A stretch of DNA of 64,000 nucleotides from M55B129 sp034189085 (GTDB lineage Bacteria > Bacillota > Dethiobacteria > DTU022). The translations under genes were made by a program, and so were the position numbers. How positions within the stretch are numbered: the first letter of the stretch is position 1; each line of letters starts with the position of its first letter. Of this stretch, positions 44,027 to 53,489 are shown in pieces. Under the pieces are notes generated by a model that saw only the letters and a program-made list of their open reading frames with translations, was not told where the DNA came from and searched no databases. The stretch spans positions 1-64,000 of the forward strand of contig JAXHVH010000003.1 of NCBI GenBank assembly GCA_034189085.1, written 5' to 3'.

Positions 44027-45811
44027 TTGGATGCTGGCAAAATTGTCAAGGTTTCCGGCCCCCTGGTAGTAGCTGAAAATATGGGTGATGCCCGGATGTA
44101 TGATATGGTCAGAGTCAGTGATGCACGTTTGCTGGGTGAAATTATCGAGCTGCGTGGCAATACGGCTTCAATACAGGTTTATGAAGAGACCGGTGGCCTT
44201 GGCCCCGGAGAACCTGTATATACAACCGGCGATCCTCTGAGCGTAGAACTCGGCCCCGGCTTGATCGAGGGAATATTTGACGGCGTTCAGCGGCCTCTTG
44301 ATACGATCAGGGAGCAGGTTGGCGATTATATTACCCGCGGGGTAGATGTATATCCCCTTGACAGGGAACGCAAATGGGAATTTGTTCCGAAGGCCAAAGA
44401 AGGTGACCGCGTTCTTCCCGGAGACATCCTGGGAACGGTCCAGGAGACAAAACTGGTGGAACACCGGATTATGGTTCCACCCTATGTAGCACCCGGGAGC
44501 ATTAAAGAAATTAAAAACGGTGAAGCCACCATCACCGATGTTATTGCTCGCCTGGAAACTGATAATGGTATAGTTGATTTGACCATGCTGCAGCGCTGGC
44601 CGATTCGCAAAGGGCGTCCTTACAGGGAAAAATTGGGGCCACATGAGCCCATGATTACCGGACAGCGCATTATTGATACCTTTTTCCCTGTGGCCAAAGG
44701 TGGAACTGCATGTATCCCAGGCCCCTTCGGCAGCGGAAAAACAGTCACTCAGCATCAGCTGGCCAAGTGGGCCGATGCGGAAATTGTAGTCTATATCGGC
44801 TGTGGAGAACGGGGCAATGAAATGACCGATGTACTCCTGGAGTTCCCTGAGTTGAAAGATCCGAAATCAGGAGAACCGTTGATGAAGAGAACCGTTCTCA
44901 TTGCCAACACTTCGAATATGCCGGTGGCGGCCCGTGAGGCATCAATTTATACGGGAATTACAATTGCTGAGTATTTCCGTGACATGGGTTACAGTGTTGC
45001 CTTGATGGCTGACTCCACTTCACGCTGGGCAGAGGCGTTGCGGGAGATGTCTGGCCGATTGGAAGAGATGCCGGGCGAGGAAGGTTACCCGGCTTATCTT
45101 GGTTCCCGGTTGGCGGAGTTCTATGAGCGAGCTGGTCGGACTGTCTGCCTTGGCAATGAGGATAAGGAAGGAGCTCTTACTGTTGTCGGTGCGGTTTCAC
45201 CTCCCGGTGGGGACCTTTCTGAACCGGTATCACAGGCTACCCTGAGGATAGTAAAAGTTTTCTGGGGCCTTGATGCATCCCTGGCTTACCGGCGCCACTT
45301 CCCGGCTATAAACTGGCTGCTTAGCTATTCTTTGTATCTTGATAATGTTGCTGCCTATTTTAAAGAAAAAGTCGGGGATCAGTGGAATGAAATGAGACGT
45401 GAAGCGATGCGCCTGCTGCAGGAAGAAGCCGAACTGGAAGAGATTGTCCGGCTTGTTGGCGTAGATGCACTTTCGCCACGAGAAAGGCTGACCCTTGAAA
45501 CGGCCAAATCACTGCGGGAAGACTTTCTGCACCAGAATGCCATGCACGAGATTGATACTTACAGTTCCCTGGATAAACAGTTTAAAATGATTGAATTGAT
45601 CCTTTTTTATCATCACCAGGCAGAAGCATTTGTGGACAAGGGAGAGATAGATCTTGACCTGGATAAACTTTTTTCGCTGCCGGTGAGGGAAAGAATTGCC
45701 AGGATTAGATATGTTCCGGAAGAGAATCTCAAGGAACTGGATGAGGTATTCCGGGAGATTAAAGAACAAATTGCTTCGTTAGCCGGCGAAGGAGGGGAAG
45801 AAGATGCTTAA
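44027..45811 (+). CDS. ntpA: V-type ATPase catalytic subunit A
   Basis: A 594-residue catalytic subunit. It has the beta-barrel N-domain (GKIVKVSGPLVVAE), the A-type non-homologous insertion (about 110-200), Walker A GPFGSGKTV (about 232-240), GERGNEMTDVL with the catalytic Glu, and SRWAEALREMSGRLEEMPGEEGYPAYL. The start is TTG at 44027 with AAGAAGG eight bases upstream; the frame continues upstream into ntpG but without homology. Confidence 0.97.
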   Translation: MDAGKIVKVSGPLVVAENMGDARMYDMVRVSDARLLGEIIELRGNTASIQVYEETGGLGPGEPVYTTGDPLSVELGPGLIEGIFDGVQRPLDTIREQVGDYITRGVDVYPLDRERKWEFVPKAKEGDRVLPGDILGTVQETKLVEHRIMVPPYVAPGSIKEIKNGEATITDVIARLETDNGIVDLTMLQRWPIRKGRPYREKLGPHEPMITGQRIIDTFFPVAKGGTACIPGPFGSGKTVTQHQLAKWADAEIVVYIGCGERGNEMTDVLLEFPELKDPKSGEPLMKRTVLIANTSNMPVAAREASIYTGITIAEYFRDMGYSVALMADSTSRWAEALREMSGRLEEMPGEEGYPAYLGSRLAEFYERAGRTVCLGNEDKEGALTVVGAVSPPGGDLSEPVSQATLRIVKVFWGLDASLAYRRHFPAINWLLSYSLYLDNVAAYFKEKVGDQWNEMRREAMRLLQEEAELEEIVRLVGVDALSPRERLTLETAKSLREDFLHQNAMHEIDTYSSLDKQFKMIELILFYHHQAEAFVDKGEIDLDLDKLFSLPVRERIARIRYVPEENLKELDEVFREIKEQIASLAGEGGEEDA

Positions 45812-47189
45812 GGAATATAAAACGATTGTTGATGTAGCCGGCCCGCTTATGCTGGTTGAAAAAGTGGAAGGTATCAAATATGGAGAATTAACCGAGATTG
45901 AGCTGCCCACGGGAGAAGTCAGGCGCGGACAGGTTTTGGAAGTAGACAGGGATAAGGCGCTGGTTCAGATTTTTGAAGGGTCGACCGGCCTGAATATCGG
46001 CTTGGCAAAAGTGCGGTTTCTGGGTAAATCTATTGAACTACCTGTTTCAATGGATCTGCTTGGCCGAGTTTTTAGCGGCCTTGGCCAACCACGTGATGGT
46101 GGGCCGAAAATTATCCCTGATAAAAGGCTTGATATCAACGGCTATCCCATTAATCCATATGCACGTGATTATCCTTCCGAATTCATTCAGACCGGGGTTT
46201 CGGCGATTGACGGGATGAATACCATGGTCCGCGGGCAGAAGCTACCTATATTCTCCAGCTCCGGGTTGCCCCATTCCAGGCTGGCTGCTCAGATCGCCAG
46301 ACAGGCTAAAGTTCTGGGAACTGAAGCCAAATTTGCAGTGGTTTTTGCCGCCATGGGCATAACTTTTGAAGAAGCTGATTTCTTTATCAGCGATTTTCGC
46401 AAAACCGGAGCAATTGAAAGAGCAGTCCTTTTTATAAATTTGGCTGATGACCCGGCTATTGAAAGAATTTCCACTCCTCGTATGGCTCTCACCGCCGCCG
46501 AGTACCTGGCTTACGAAAAGGATATGCATGTGCTGGTTATCCTGACTGATTTGACCAACTATGCCGAAGCGCTTAGAGAAATATCGGCTGCTCGTAAAGA
46601 AGTTCCCGGACGGCGAGGCTATCCCGGCTATCTTTATACAGACCTTTCGACCATCTATGAAAGAGCCGGACGGATTCAGGGCCGTAAAGGGTCCATTACT
46701 CAGCTGCCGATCCTGACAATGCCCGAAAACGACATTACCCATCCCATTCCCGATTTAACCGGGTACATCACTGAAGGACAGATTATCCTCAGTCCGGAGA
46801 TGCACCGCAAGGGTATGTATCCCCCTATCGATGTGCTTCCTTCGCTTTCTCGCTTAAAAGACAAGGGGATCGGCAAAGGAAAAACCCGTGAAGATCATGC
46901 CGATACGATGAACCAGCTTTACGCAGCTTACGCCCGCGGCAAGGAAGTGAAGGAACTGGCTACTATCCTGGGTGAAGCGGCCTTGTCAGAAGCTGACAAA
47001 AAGTTTTCACACTTTGCCGATGAATTTGAAAACCGCTATGTTTCACAGGGAGAAGAAGAGAACCGCTCCATTGAAGAAACTTTAAACCTGGGCTGGGATC
47101 TTCTTTCCTACCTGCCACGGACAGAGCTGAAAAGAATTCGTGATGAGTACCTCGAAAAGTACCTGCCTGCGCAGAAAGAGGAGGTTTAG
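45804..47189 (+). CDS. ntpB: V-type ATPase subunit B
   Basis: A 461-residue non-catalytic nucleotide-binding subunit. The region corresponding to Walker A reads SSSGLPH, the usual degenerate form in B subunits, with GRRGYPGYLYTDLSTIYERAGR following. It alternates with NtpA in the hexamer. GGAGGGGAAG precedes the ATG, which overlaps the ntpA stop by eight bases. Confidence 0.97.
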   Translation: MLKEYKTIVDVAGPLMLVEKVEGIKYGELTEIELPTGEVRRGQVLEVDRDKALVQIFEGSTGLNIGLAKVRFLGKSIELPVSMDLLGRVFSGLGQPRDGGPKIIPDKRLDINGYPINPYARDYPSEFIQTGVSAIDGMNTMVRGQKLPIFSSSGLPHSRLAAQIARQAKVLGTEAKFAVVFAAMGITFEEADFFISDFRKTGAIERAVLFINLADDPAIERISTPRMALTAAEYLAYEKDMHVLVILTDLTNYAEALREISAARKEVPGRRGYPGYLYTDLSTIYERAGRIQGRKGSITQLPILTMPENDITHPIPDLTGYITEGQIILSPEMHRKGMYPPIDVLPSLSRLKDKGIGKGKTREDHADTMNQLYAAYARGKEVKELATILGEAALSEADKKFSHFADEFENRYVSQGEEENRSIEETLNLGWDLLSYLPRTELKRIRDEYLEKYLPAQKEEV

Positions 47190-47193
47190 GGCC

Positions 47194-47835
47194 ATGGAAA
47201 TACGGGTCAATCCAACCCGCATGGAGCTAAACCGCCTGAAAAAAAGATTAAAAATGGCGGAGCGGGGCCACAAATTGCTAAAAGATAAAAGAGATGAATT
47301 GATCCGCCAGTTTCTGATCCTGGTCAGGAAAAACAAAGAATTGCGCGAGGACATTGAAGAAGAGCTTTCCGGTGCTTTTGCCAAGTTTCTGCTGGCCCGG
47401 GCAGTGATGCCTCAGGACAACCTTGAAGAAGCTCTCATGTACCCTACCAGGAAGCTGACCCTTGACATCGATAAACAGAATATAATGAGTGTGAATGCGC
47501 CTAAATTTAGCTGGCATGAAGAATCCGACCAGGACGAGGGAAACAGTATTTATCCTTATGGTTTTGCCGAGACTTCGGCGGAGCTTGATGCTTCCATCGA
47601 AACACTTTCTGGCGTTCTTTCCCGGTTAATGGAGCTGGCGGAAGTGGAAAAAGCAGTACAACTACTGTCTGGAGAAATTGAAAAAACACGCCGCCGGGTG
47701 AATGCCCTCGAATATGTCTTGATCCCAAAACTGACGGAAACAATTAAATATATTACCATGAAACTGGAAGAAAATGAAAGGGGAGCCCTGGTTCGGTTAA
47801 TGAAGATTAAGGATGTCGTGCGGGCGAAAATGTGA
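47194..47835 (+). CDS. ntpD: V-type ATPase subunit D
   Basis: A 213-residue central rotor shaft subunit with two long helices: N-terminal VNPTRMELNRLKKRLKMAERGHKLLKDKRDEL and C-terminal KTRRRVNALEYVLIPKLTETIKYI. The motif RRRVNALEYV is diagnostic. GAGGAGG lies upstream of the ATG. It is the last ATPase gene in the operon. Confidence 0.95.
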   Translation: MEIRVNPTRMELNRLKKRLKMAERGHKLLKDKRDELIRQFLILVRKNKELREDIEEELSGAFAKFLLARAVMPQDNLEEALMYPTRKLTLDIDKQNIMSVNAPKFSWHEESDQDEGNSIYPYGFAETSAELDASIETLSGVLSRLMELAEVEKAVQLLSGEIEKTRRRVNALEYVLIPKLTETIKYITMKLEENERGALVRLMKIKDVVRAKM

Positions 47836-47851
47836 TATCGCCGGGATTAAA

Positions 47852-48919
47852 ATGCATACCTACCGCGGGAATATTCATATACACAGCTGCTATTCGGACG
47901 GCACAGGCAGCATAAAAGAGATTGCGGAGTCGGCGGCCTCCGCCGATTTGGACTATATTATTGTCACCGATCATGAAACCGTCACCGGCCTCAAAGAAGA
48001 AGCGGTTTATAATGGAGTTATGGTGCTGGTGGGGTCGGAAATCAACCGTAAGCACAGCCATTACCTGGCCTTCAATATTGATCGACCCATTGAATCTAAC
48101 GAGGATAACCCCCAGGAAGTGATCGATCAGGTATCGAGGGCAGGCGGTTTTGGTGCGATTGCTCATCCTTTTGAAAAAGGATCAGCCTATATTGAAAAAG
48201 GGAAAGCATATCCATGGATTAAATGGCCTGTTTTCCGTTTTCAAGGCCTTGAAATATGGAATTATACTTCTCACTGGCGGGGCCGGTTTCCCTTTCCTCT
48301 AAAAACTCTTTACTGTTTTTTCTTGAATCGCAGTGCAGCCATGGATGGTCCTTCGCCTGACTGTCTGAAGCTGTGGGACTGTTATAATCGATCCGGTCAT
48401 CGAATTTTTGGTATTGGGGGCAGCGATGCCCATGCTTCACTGTACAGGCTGGGTCCACTTAAAGCAACGATATTTACCTATAACTATATTTTCAGGACCA
48501 TTAACACTTATATTTACATGGAAGAAGAATTAAGCAGTGATTTTCCAAGAGCAAAAAACCAGATATATAAAGCTCTGCAGGAAGGACGTTCTTTTTTATC
48601 TTATGATATTCTTCATCCGGCTGCTGGATTTCTCTTTTACGGATTAAGCAATAACAGGATTATTCTTCCCGGCAGCGAGTTAGATTATGAAAAGAATCTT
48701 GATTTGCGGATAAAATCTCCATATCGGCGTTCATTAATCCGGGTCATACTCGATGGTAAATTATTTTTAGAAGCAAAAACGGACGATCTATCTTTTAAGC
48801 CGGTGGTTCCTGGTGTGTACAGGGTTGAAGTTTATTATCGTCCTTTAATTGGACGTCCCCGACCGTGGATTTATGCCAATCCCATTTTTGTGAAGTCCCA
48901 TTCCCCCGATGATAGTTAA
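47852..48919 (+). CDS. PHP-domain metal-dependent phosphoesterase-like protein
   Basis: A 355-residue protein. The N-terminal PHP domain has the metal ligands GNIHIHSCYSDG (H9, H11, D16), VTDHETVTG (about 41-49), GSEINR and, later, GGSDAH (about 190-195). The C-terminal 120 residues form a beta-rich domain without recognisable family. PHP proteins hydrolyse phosphoesters such as oligonucleotides or histidinol phosphate; the substrate here is unknown. The ATG at 47852 is chosen; an ATG at 47813 inside ntpD would add 13 unlike residues. Possibly transcribed with the ATPase genes. Confidence 0.78.
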   Translation: MHTYRGNIHIHSCYSDGTGSIKEIAESAASADLDYIIVTDHETVTGLKEEAVYNGVMVLVGSEINRKHSHYLAFNIDRPIESNEDNPQEVIDQVSRAGGFGAIAHPFEKGSAYIEKGKAYPWIKWPVFRFQGLEIWNYTSHWRGRFPFPLKTLYCFFLNRSAAMDGPSPDCLKLWDCYNRSGHRIFGIGGSDAHASLYRLGPLKATIFTYNYIFRTINTYIYMEEELSSDFPRAKNQIYKALQEGRSFLSYDILHPAAGFLFYGLSNNRIILPGSELDYEKNLDLRIKSPYRRSLIRVILDGKLFLEAKTDDLSFKPVVPGVYRVEVYYRPLIGRPRPWIYANPIFVKSHSPDDS

Positions 48920-48934
48920 TCGGATTCGGATGTG

Positions 48935-49001
48935 TTGCAGGAAACTTTCTGATGTTATACTATAAAAGTGATACAATTTGCAGAAGTCGATTAAATATCG
49001 A
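48935..49001 (+). promoter_or_regulatory. gap promoter and operator-like inverted repeat
   Basis: TTGCAG (48935-48940) and TATACT (48956-48961), spacer 15, then TCGAT (48987-48991) / ATCGA (48997-49001) separated by five bases in the 5' leader. The inverted repeat lies just before AAGGAGG and could be a repressor site; the regulator is unknown. Confidence 0.45.
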
Positions 49002-49021
49002 TTTTATAAGGAGGATTTAAA

Positions 49022-50011
49022 ATGATCAAAGTTGGTATCAATGGATTTGGACGAATTGGCAGGATGACTATGCGAGCATCGCTCAAACAGGATAAAGTTA
49101 AGATAGTGGCGATCAATGATCTGGCCGACAATGAAGCCCTTGCCCACCTCTTGAAATATGATTCTATTTATGGGCCGGCAGACTGCGACATTACCGCCAA
49201 TGAACGTGGATTTATTGTCGATGGTGAAGAGTTGCGGGTATTTTCGGAAAGAGAGCCGGCGAAAATTCCCTGGAAAGAAGCAGGTGTTGATGTTGTCATT
49301 GAATCAACCGGTATTTTTACCAAGCGCGAAGCTGCTGCTGCCCACCTTGAAGCGGGAGCAAGAAGAGTTATCATTTCCGCCCCGGCTGCCGTTGATATCA
49401 TTATTGTTCTCGGGGTAAACGATCATTTATATGACCCCGATAAACATTTTATCATTTCCAATGCTTCCTGCACGACCAATGCGCTGGCGCCCCTGGCCAA
49501 GGTGTTACATGATAATTTTGGTATTCAGAGAGGCCTGATGAATACTACCCATGCTTATACGAACGATCAGCGGCTGCATGATTTTCCTCATTCTGATATG
49601 CGGCGAGCTCGTGCGGCAGCCCTTTCCATGATTCCCACCACTACCGGTGCTGCCAGAACAGTGGGAGAAGTTATTCCTGAACTGAAGGGGCGTATTGATG
49701 GCCTGGCTATTCGTGTCCCTACCCCGACGGTTTCACTCGTTGATTTTGTCGTCCAGCTGGAAAAAGAGGTTACCGTAGAGGTAATCAACGAGGCCTTCAA
49801 GGAAGCTGCCTCAAATTCAAAATATCTTGCCTACAGTGAAGAACCACTCGTTTCTGCTGATTACCGGGGAAATCCTCATTCTTCCACTGTTGATGCCGGG
49901 TCAACAATGGTAGTCAAGGACAAACTGGCTCGTGTCCTCGGCTGGTATGACAATGAGTGGGGATATTCCAACCGGCTTATCGATCTGGCAGCCATGATTG
50001 CCTCAAGATAG
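49022..50011 (+). CDS. gap: Glyceraldehyde-3-phosphate dehydrogenase
   Basis: A 329-residue glycolytic enzyme. The NAD-binding INGFGRIGRM (about 6-15), catalytic Cys in SNASCTTNALAPL (about 149-161) and the C-terminal WYDNEWGYSNRLIDL are intact. The residue after the second strand is Asp in AINDL (about 32), favouring NAD. No pgk, tpi or gpm follows, so it is not in a standard glycolytic operon; instead a cupin-type phosphoglucose isomerase is next. Confidence 0.97.
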   Translation: MIKVGINGFGRIGRMTMRASLKQDKVKIVAINDLADNEALAHLLKYDSIYGPADCDITANERGFIVDGEELRVFSEREPAKIPWKEAGVDVVIESTGIFTKREAAAAHLEAGARRVIISAPAAVDIIIVLGVNDHLYDPDKHFIISNASCTTNALAPLAKVLHDNFGIQRGLMNTTHAYTNDQRLHDFPHSDMRRARAAALSMIPTTTGAARTVGEVIPELKGRIDGLAIRVPTPTVSLVDFVVQLEKEVTVEVINEAFKEAASNSKYLAYSEEPLVSADYRGNPHSSTVDAGSTMVVKDKLARVLGWYDNEWGYSNRLIDLAAMIASR

Positions 50012-50024
50012 AAAGGACGATTTG

Positions 50025-50840
50025 ATGAATACTCTAAGCCAAAAGAGCGGCTTGCCCATTCGATGGGATCGGGTGAACGAGATAATCCTGTGCGGGGAGG
50101 ATATGCAACCCCGTGATTGCCGGCCAGATGTAAGGTGCCGGACCGATATGCTCGATGTACTCTATGACAAAAGTGCTGTTGGGATTGAGGAACTATACTA
50201 TATGTACCGTGGCTTATCTCTGGCTGAAGACAGTGAGGAGATTGCAGAAGCGGGGTTGAGATATGATATAACGGCCATAAGGCCGGGACTGCTTGGACGC
50301 GAATTTGTGAAAACAGCGGGCCATTACCATCCATTGAAGCCGGGCACCGGTTTTACCTGGCCGGAAGTGTACGAGGTACTCAGCGGCAGGGCTCATTACC
50401 TTCTGCAGCGCAGGTGCTCGGAACAGCCCGGCGAGGTCGATGCCGTCCTGTTGATTTCCGCTCTCCCCGGGGATAAAGTGTTAATCCCCCCGGGTTTCGG
50501 TCACATTACGATCAATGCGGGCAATGATTTCCTGATCATGAGCAACTGGGTTGCCGAAGGGTTTGATTCTGTTTACGAGCCTGTCAGGCAGATGCAGGGA
50601 GGGGCTTTTTACGCCCTGGAAGATGATGGCGGTGTAAAATTTATTCCAAATCGTAATTACTCTACACTCCCACCGTTAAAAATTTGCCCTGTAGAACCGG
50701 TTGACCAGTTTATGCTGGTCAAAAGTATCCAGATGTATAATATTTTTAAAGAAAACAAAGAAGCCCTGCGCTTTTTAACCAACCCTGAGGATTATGGGGC
50801 TGTCTTCGAAAACTATTTGGCTAAATTGACGTTGTCCTGA
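50025..50840 (+). CDS. Cupin-type glucose-6-phosphate isomerase
   Basis: A 271-residue cupin of the archaeal phosphoglucose isomerase family, unrelated to the usual Pgi. The metal site is visible as TAGHYHP (two His), EVYEVLSGRAHYLLQ (Glu) and PPGFGHITIN (His), at about 95-172. It would interconvert glucose-6- and fructose-6-phosphate. The length exceeds the roughly 190 residues of archaeal enzymes by N- and C-terminal additions. GAAAGGA precedes the ATG. It lies 13 bp after gap, which supports a glycolytic role. Confidence 0.82.
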   Translation: MNTLSQKSGLPIRWDRVNEIILCGEDMQPRDCRPDVRCRTDMLDVLYDKSAVGIEELYYMYRGLSLAEDSEEIAEAGLRYDITAIRPGLLGREFVKTAGHYHPLKPGTGFTWPEVYEVLSGRAHYLLQRRCSEQPGEVDAVLLISALPGDKVLIPPGFGHITINAGNDFLIMSNWVAEGFDSVYEPVRQMQGGAFYALEDDGGVKFIPNRNYSTLPPLKICPVEPVDQFMLVKSIQMYNIFKENKEALRFLTNPEDYGAVFENYLAKLTLS

Positions 50841-50956
50841 TAGGCTTGACAACAGCTGCTCTTTTATCAACCGATGGCTGCTGTTTATAAAGTCTGTTAT
50901 TCTATTTCTCAACCTGTAAGGTGCTTGCGGTATATTATTCCGGAGGAGGTGACCCG

Positions 50957-52177
50957 GTGAAGGTTAACCGGAGTATTGAGGAAATTAATGCAAAAATAAA
51001 GAAAGGAAAAGCAGTAGTCCTGACAGCGGAAGAAGTAACAGATCTGGTTGAACAAAAAGGCAGCACAGAAGCGGCGGCATCAGTTGATGTGGTTACAACA
51101 GGAACATTTGGGCCCATGTGTTCCTCCGGGGTATTTCTCAATGTGGGGCATTCAAGCCCCCGTATTAAGCTGACTGAAGCTTATTTAAACGGTGTCCCGG
51201 CCTATGCCGGGATTGCGGCCGTTGATCTCTACCTGGGAGCAACAGCTCTTCCGGCAGCCGATCCAGCTAATCGTAATTATCCGGGAGAATTTCTGTATGG
51301 AGGCGGGCATGTGATTGAAGATCTGGTTTCCGGGAAGGAAGTCCGCTTTGAAGGTTTTTCTTATGGCACAGATTGCTATCCCCGGAGAAAAGTTGATACG
51401 ACCATCCGCCTTGATGAAATAAATGAGGCTACACTATTTAATCCGCGCAATGCCTATCAAAACTACAATGTGGCCGTCAACAAGGGCAAGAAAACGATTT
51501 ATACTTACATGGGTGTGTTGAAACCCAATCTTGGTAATGCCTATTACAGCACCGCCGGTCAATTGAGCCCGCTTTTCAATGATCCCTACCTCAAGACAAT
51601 CGGGTTGGGAACGCGCATTTTCCTGGGCGGAGGTATTGGTTACATAGCCTGGCATGGAACACAGCATAATCCTTCCGCAGCACGAACTGATAACGGAATC
51701 CCGCGTGATCCAGCCGGGACCCTCGCCCTGATTGGTGATTTAAAACAGATGAATGCTCGCTGGCTGAGGGGGCTCAGCTTCCTTGGTTACGGGGCTACCC
51801 TGCAGGTGGGTCTCGGCATTCCAATTCCCATTCTGAATGAAGAGATCATGAAGTACTGTGCCGTCCGCGATGAAGAGATCATTGCCCCGGTGATGGATTA
51901 CTACAAGGACTATCCCAACCTGAAAGGTGGAAATCTTGGCTATGTAAATTATGCCGAGTTGAAAAGTGGATTAATTAATTTGCAGGGGCAAAAGATTCCC
52001 ACTGCTTCTCTATCCAGTTATGCCGGGGCGCGGGAGATCGCCCTGATCTTAAAAGAATGGATTGGAAGCGGTCGGTTTTTGCTTACCGAACCTTCGGCAC
52101 AGCTCCCTTCGGCGGAAGATAATATCGTTTTAAAATCGATGCCCCGGAAGGATCCGGAGAAGCGGGAGGATGAATAA
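50957..52177 (+). CDS. Homocysteine biosynthesis protein (HcyBio, DUF39)
   Basis: A 406-residue protein matching the COG1900/DUF39 family (RSIEEINAKIKKGKAVVLTAEE; TTGTFGPMCSSGVFLNVGHSSP; GGGIGYIAWHGTQHNP). In methanogens and some sulfate reducers, members work with a NIL-ferredoxin to convert aspartate semialdehyde plus sulfide into homocysteine. Conserved Cys residues in GPMCSSG and YGTDCYPR are candidates for persulfide chemistry. The GTG at 50957 has GGAGGAGG upstream. Its partner overlaps it by one base. Confidence 0.9.
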   Translation: MKVNRSIEEINAKIKKGKAVVLTAEEVTDLVEQKGSTEAAASVDVVTTGTFGPMCSSGVFLNVGHSSPRIKLTEAYLNGVPAYAGIAAVDLYLGATALPAADPANRNYPGEFLYGGGHVIEDLVSGKEVRFEGFSYGTDCYPRRKVDTTIRLDEINEATLFNPRNAYQNYNVAVNKGKKTIYTYMGVLKPNLGNAYYSTAGQLSPLFNDPYLKTIGLGTRIFLGGGIGYIAWHGTQHNPSAARTDNGIPRDPAGTLALIGDLKQMNARWLRGLSFLGYGATLQVGLGIPIPILNEEIMKYCAVRDEEIIAPVMDYYKDYPNLKGGNLGYVNYAELKSGLINLQGQKIPTASLSSYAGAREIALILKEWIGSGRFLLTEPSAQLPSAEDNIVLKSMPRKDPEKREDE

Positions 52178-52602
52178 TGGTTAAACAAAAAATTGTGCTT
52201 CGCTTCCCACCGAACGTAGTTGAACAGCCAATCATTTACATGATGATCAAAGATTTTGACCTGATGGTTAATATTTTACGTGCCGACATCAATCCCCGCA
52301 AGGAAGGGCGCCTGATGATGGAGGTAAATGGTGAAAATGCCGATTATCAGAAGGCGATGGCCTGGCTGAAGGAGCAGGGGTTGATCATTACCAACCTGGA
52401 ACAACAGATAATCTGGCGGGAGGATCGTTGTACCCACTGCGGTGCCTGCACCGTGATCTGTCCTACAAGAGCGCTTTACTTCGAACGGCCGTCGATGAAT
52501 GTTCGTTTTGACCAGGATAAATGCATAGTCTGCGAACTTTGCCTGCGGGCCTGTCCGGCCAGGGCGATGGAAACACCGATCGACAACACCCTCTTCAGAT
52601 GA
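52177..52602 (+). CDS. NIL-domain ferredoxin of homocysteine biosynthesis
   Basis: A 141-residue protein: N-terminal NIL domain (about 1-78) and two [4Fe-4S] motifs, CTHCGACTVICP (about 87-98) and CIVCELCLRACP (about 116-127), all eight Cys present. It is the electron and sulfur-transfer partner of the HcyBio protein in the pathway known from Methanosarcina. It overlaps both neighbours by one to four bases, so the three are translationally coupled. Confidence 0.92.
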   Translation: MVKQKIVLRFPPNVVEQPIIYMMIKDFDLMVNILRADINPRKEGRLMMEVNGENADYQKAMAWLKEQGLIITNLEQQIIWREDRCTHCGACTVICPTRALYFERPSMNVRFDQDKCIVCELCLRACPARAMETPIDNTLFR

Positions 52603-53345
52603 GCAGCAGGAGAATTTACCGCCAGGAAGGTTCAGGCCCCCGCCTGACCTCTTTCACTGTTGTTGTGAAGGAAAGCGACCTCTGGATAGCAGTGAGCAGT
52701 TCTGCTTACAAGGAGAGCCTTCCGGGGCACACAGAAAACTTCCTGTGGCGAACTCGCCGCAGCCTTGAATCTTACCTGGGTTTTTATCCCGATATTGCTG
52801 AATCCCTGGAACCGTATCTTTTGAAAGAAGATGCGCCATGGATATTGCATCGGATGACTGAAGCGGCAAACAGAGCCGGTGTGGGTCCAATGGCAGCTGT
52901 TGCCGGAGCGGTGGCGGAAAGTGTTGGTACTATGCTGCTCGAATTTTCACCCGAGGTGATAGTCGAAAATGGCGGTGATATTTTTCTTAAAGCTGATGCT
53001 CCTGTTACAGTCGGTATATATGCCGGACAGTCTCCCCTCAGCGGAAAACTTGGTTTGAAGATTAATCCGTCCAGGACACCGCTTGGCATCTGTACATCCT
53101 CGGGGAAAGTCGGCCCCTCCTTAAGTTTTGGCCGGGCTGATGCAGCTGTAATCGCAGCTGCATCAGCCCCTCTTGCCGATGCAGCAGCAACAGCCGTCGG
53201 CAATATGGTTACCAGCCCCGCTGATTTTAACCGCGCTGTAGGATTTATACGTTCAATTACTGGTGTGAGCGGACTTTTGCTGATTTGTGGTGATAAAATG
53301 ACAGCATGGGGAGATATGGAGTTGCAGCTTCTGGAACAAGCGTAA
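52599..53345 (+). CDS. UPF0280 family protein (COG2122)
   Basis: A 248-residue protein of the UPF0280 family, distantly related to ApbE flavin transferases (GVGPMAAVAGAVAESVG; VIVENGGDIFLK; SGKLGLKI; GRADAAVIAAASAPLADAAATAVGN). A Methanosarcina member has been linked to sulfide assimilation into homocysteine, and its coupling to HcyBio and NIL-ferredoxin here fits that. The ATG overlaps the ferredoxin stop (ATGA). Exact biochemistry is not established. Confidence 0.88.
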   Translation: MSSRRIYRQEGSGPRLTSFTVVVKESDLWIAVSSSAYKESLPGHTENFLWRTRRSLESYLGFYPDIAESLEPYLLKEDAPWILHRMTEAANRAGVGPMAAVAGAVAESVGTMLLEFSPEVIVENGGDIFLKADAPVTVGIYAGQSPLSGKLGLKINPSRTPLGICTSSGKVGPSLSFGRADAAVIAAASAPLADAAATAVGNMVTSPADFNRAVGFIRSITGVSGLLLICGDKMTAWGDMELQLLEQA

Positions 53346-53489
53346 AAAAGGAAAAAGGAAAAGCAGTGCAATTCAAGCTATTATTAAATAGTGACCATGA
53401 TCGGCATAAATTATTTTACCACTCCGCTTAATTCCGTGATGTAATAACCAGCGACAAGCAGTAACACATCAACCCTGAAGGTTAACGCC

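Noticed and set aside
44168..44755. A 195-codon minus-strand frame within ntpA
   Set aside because: Antisense shadow of a highly conserved ATPase subunit; sequence has no family features.
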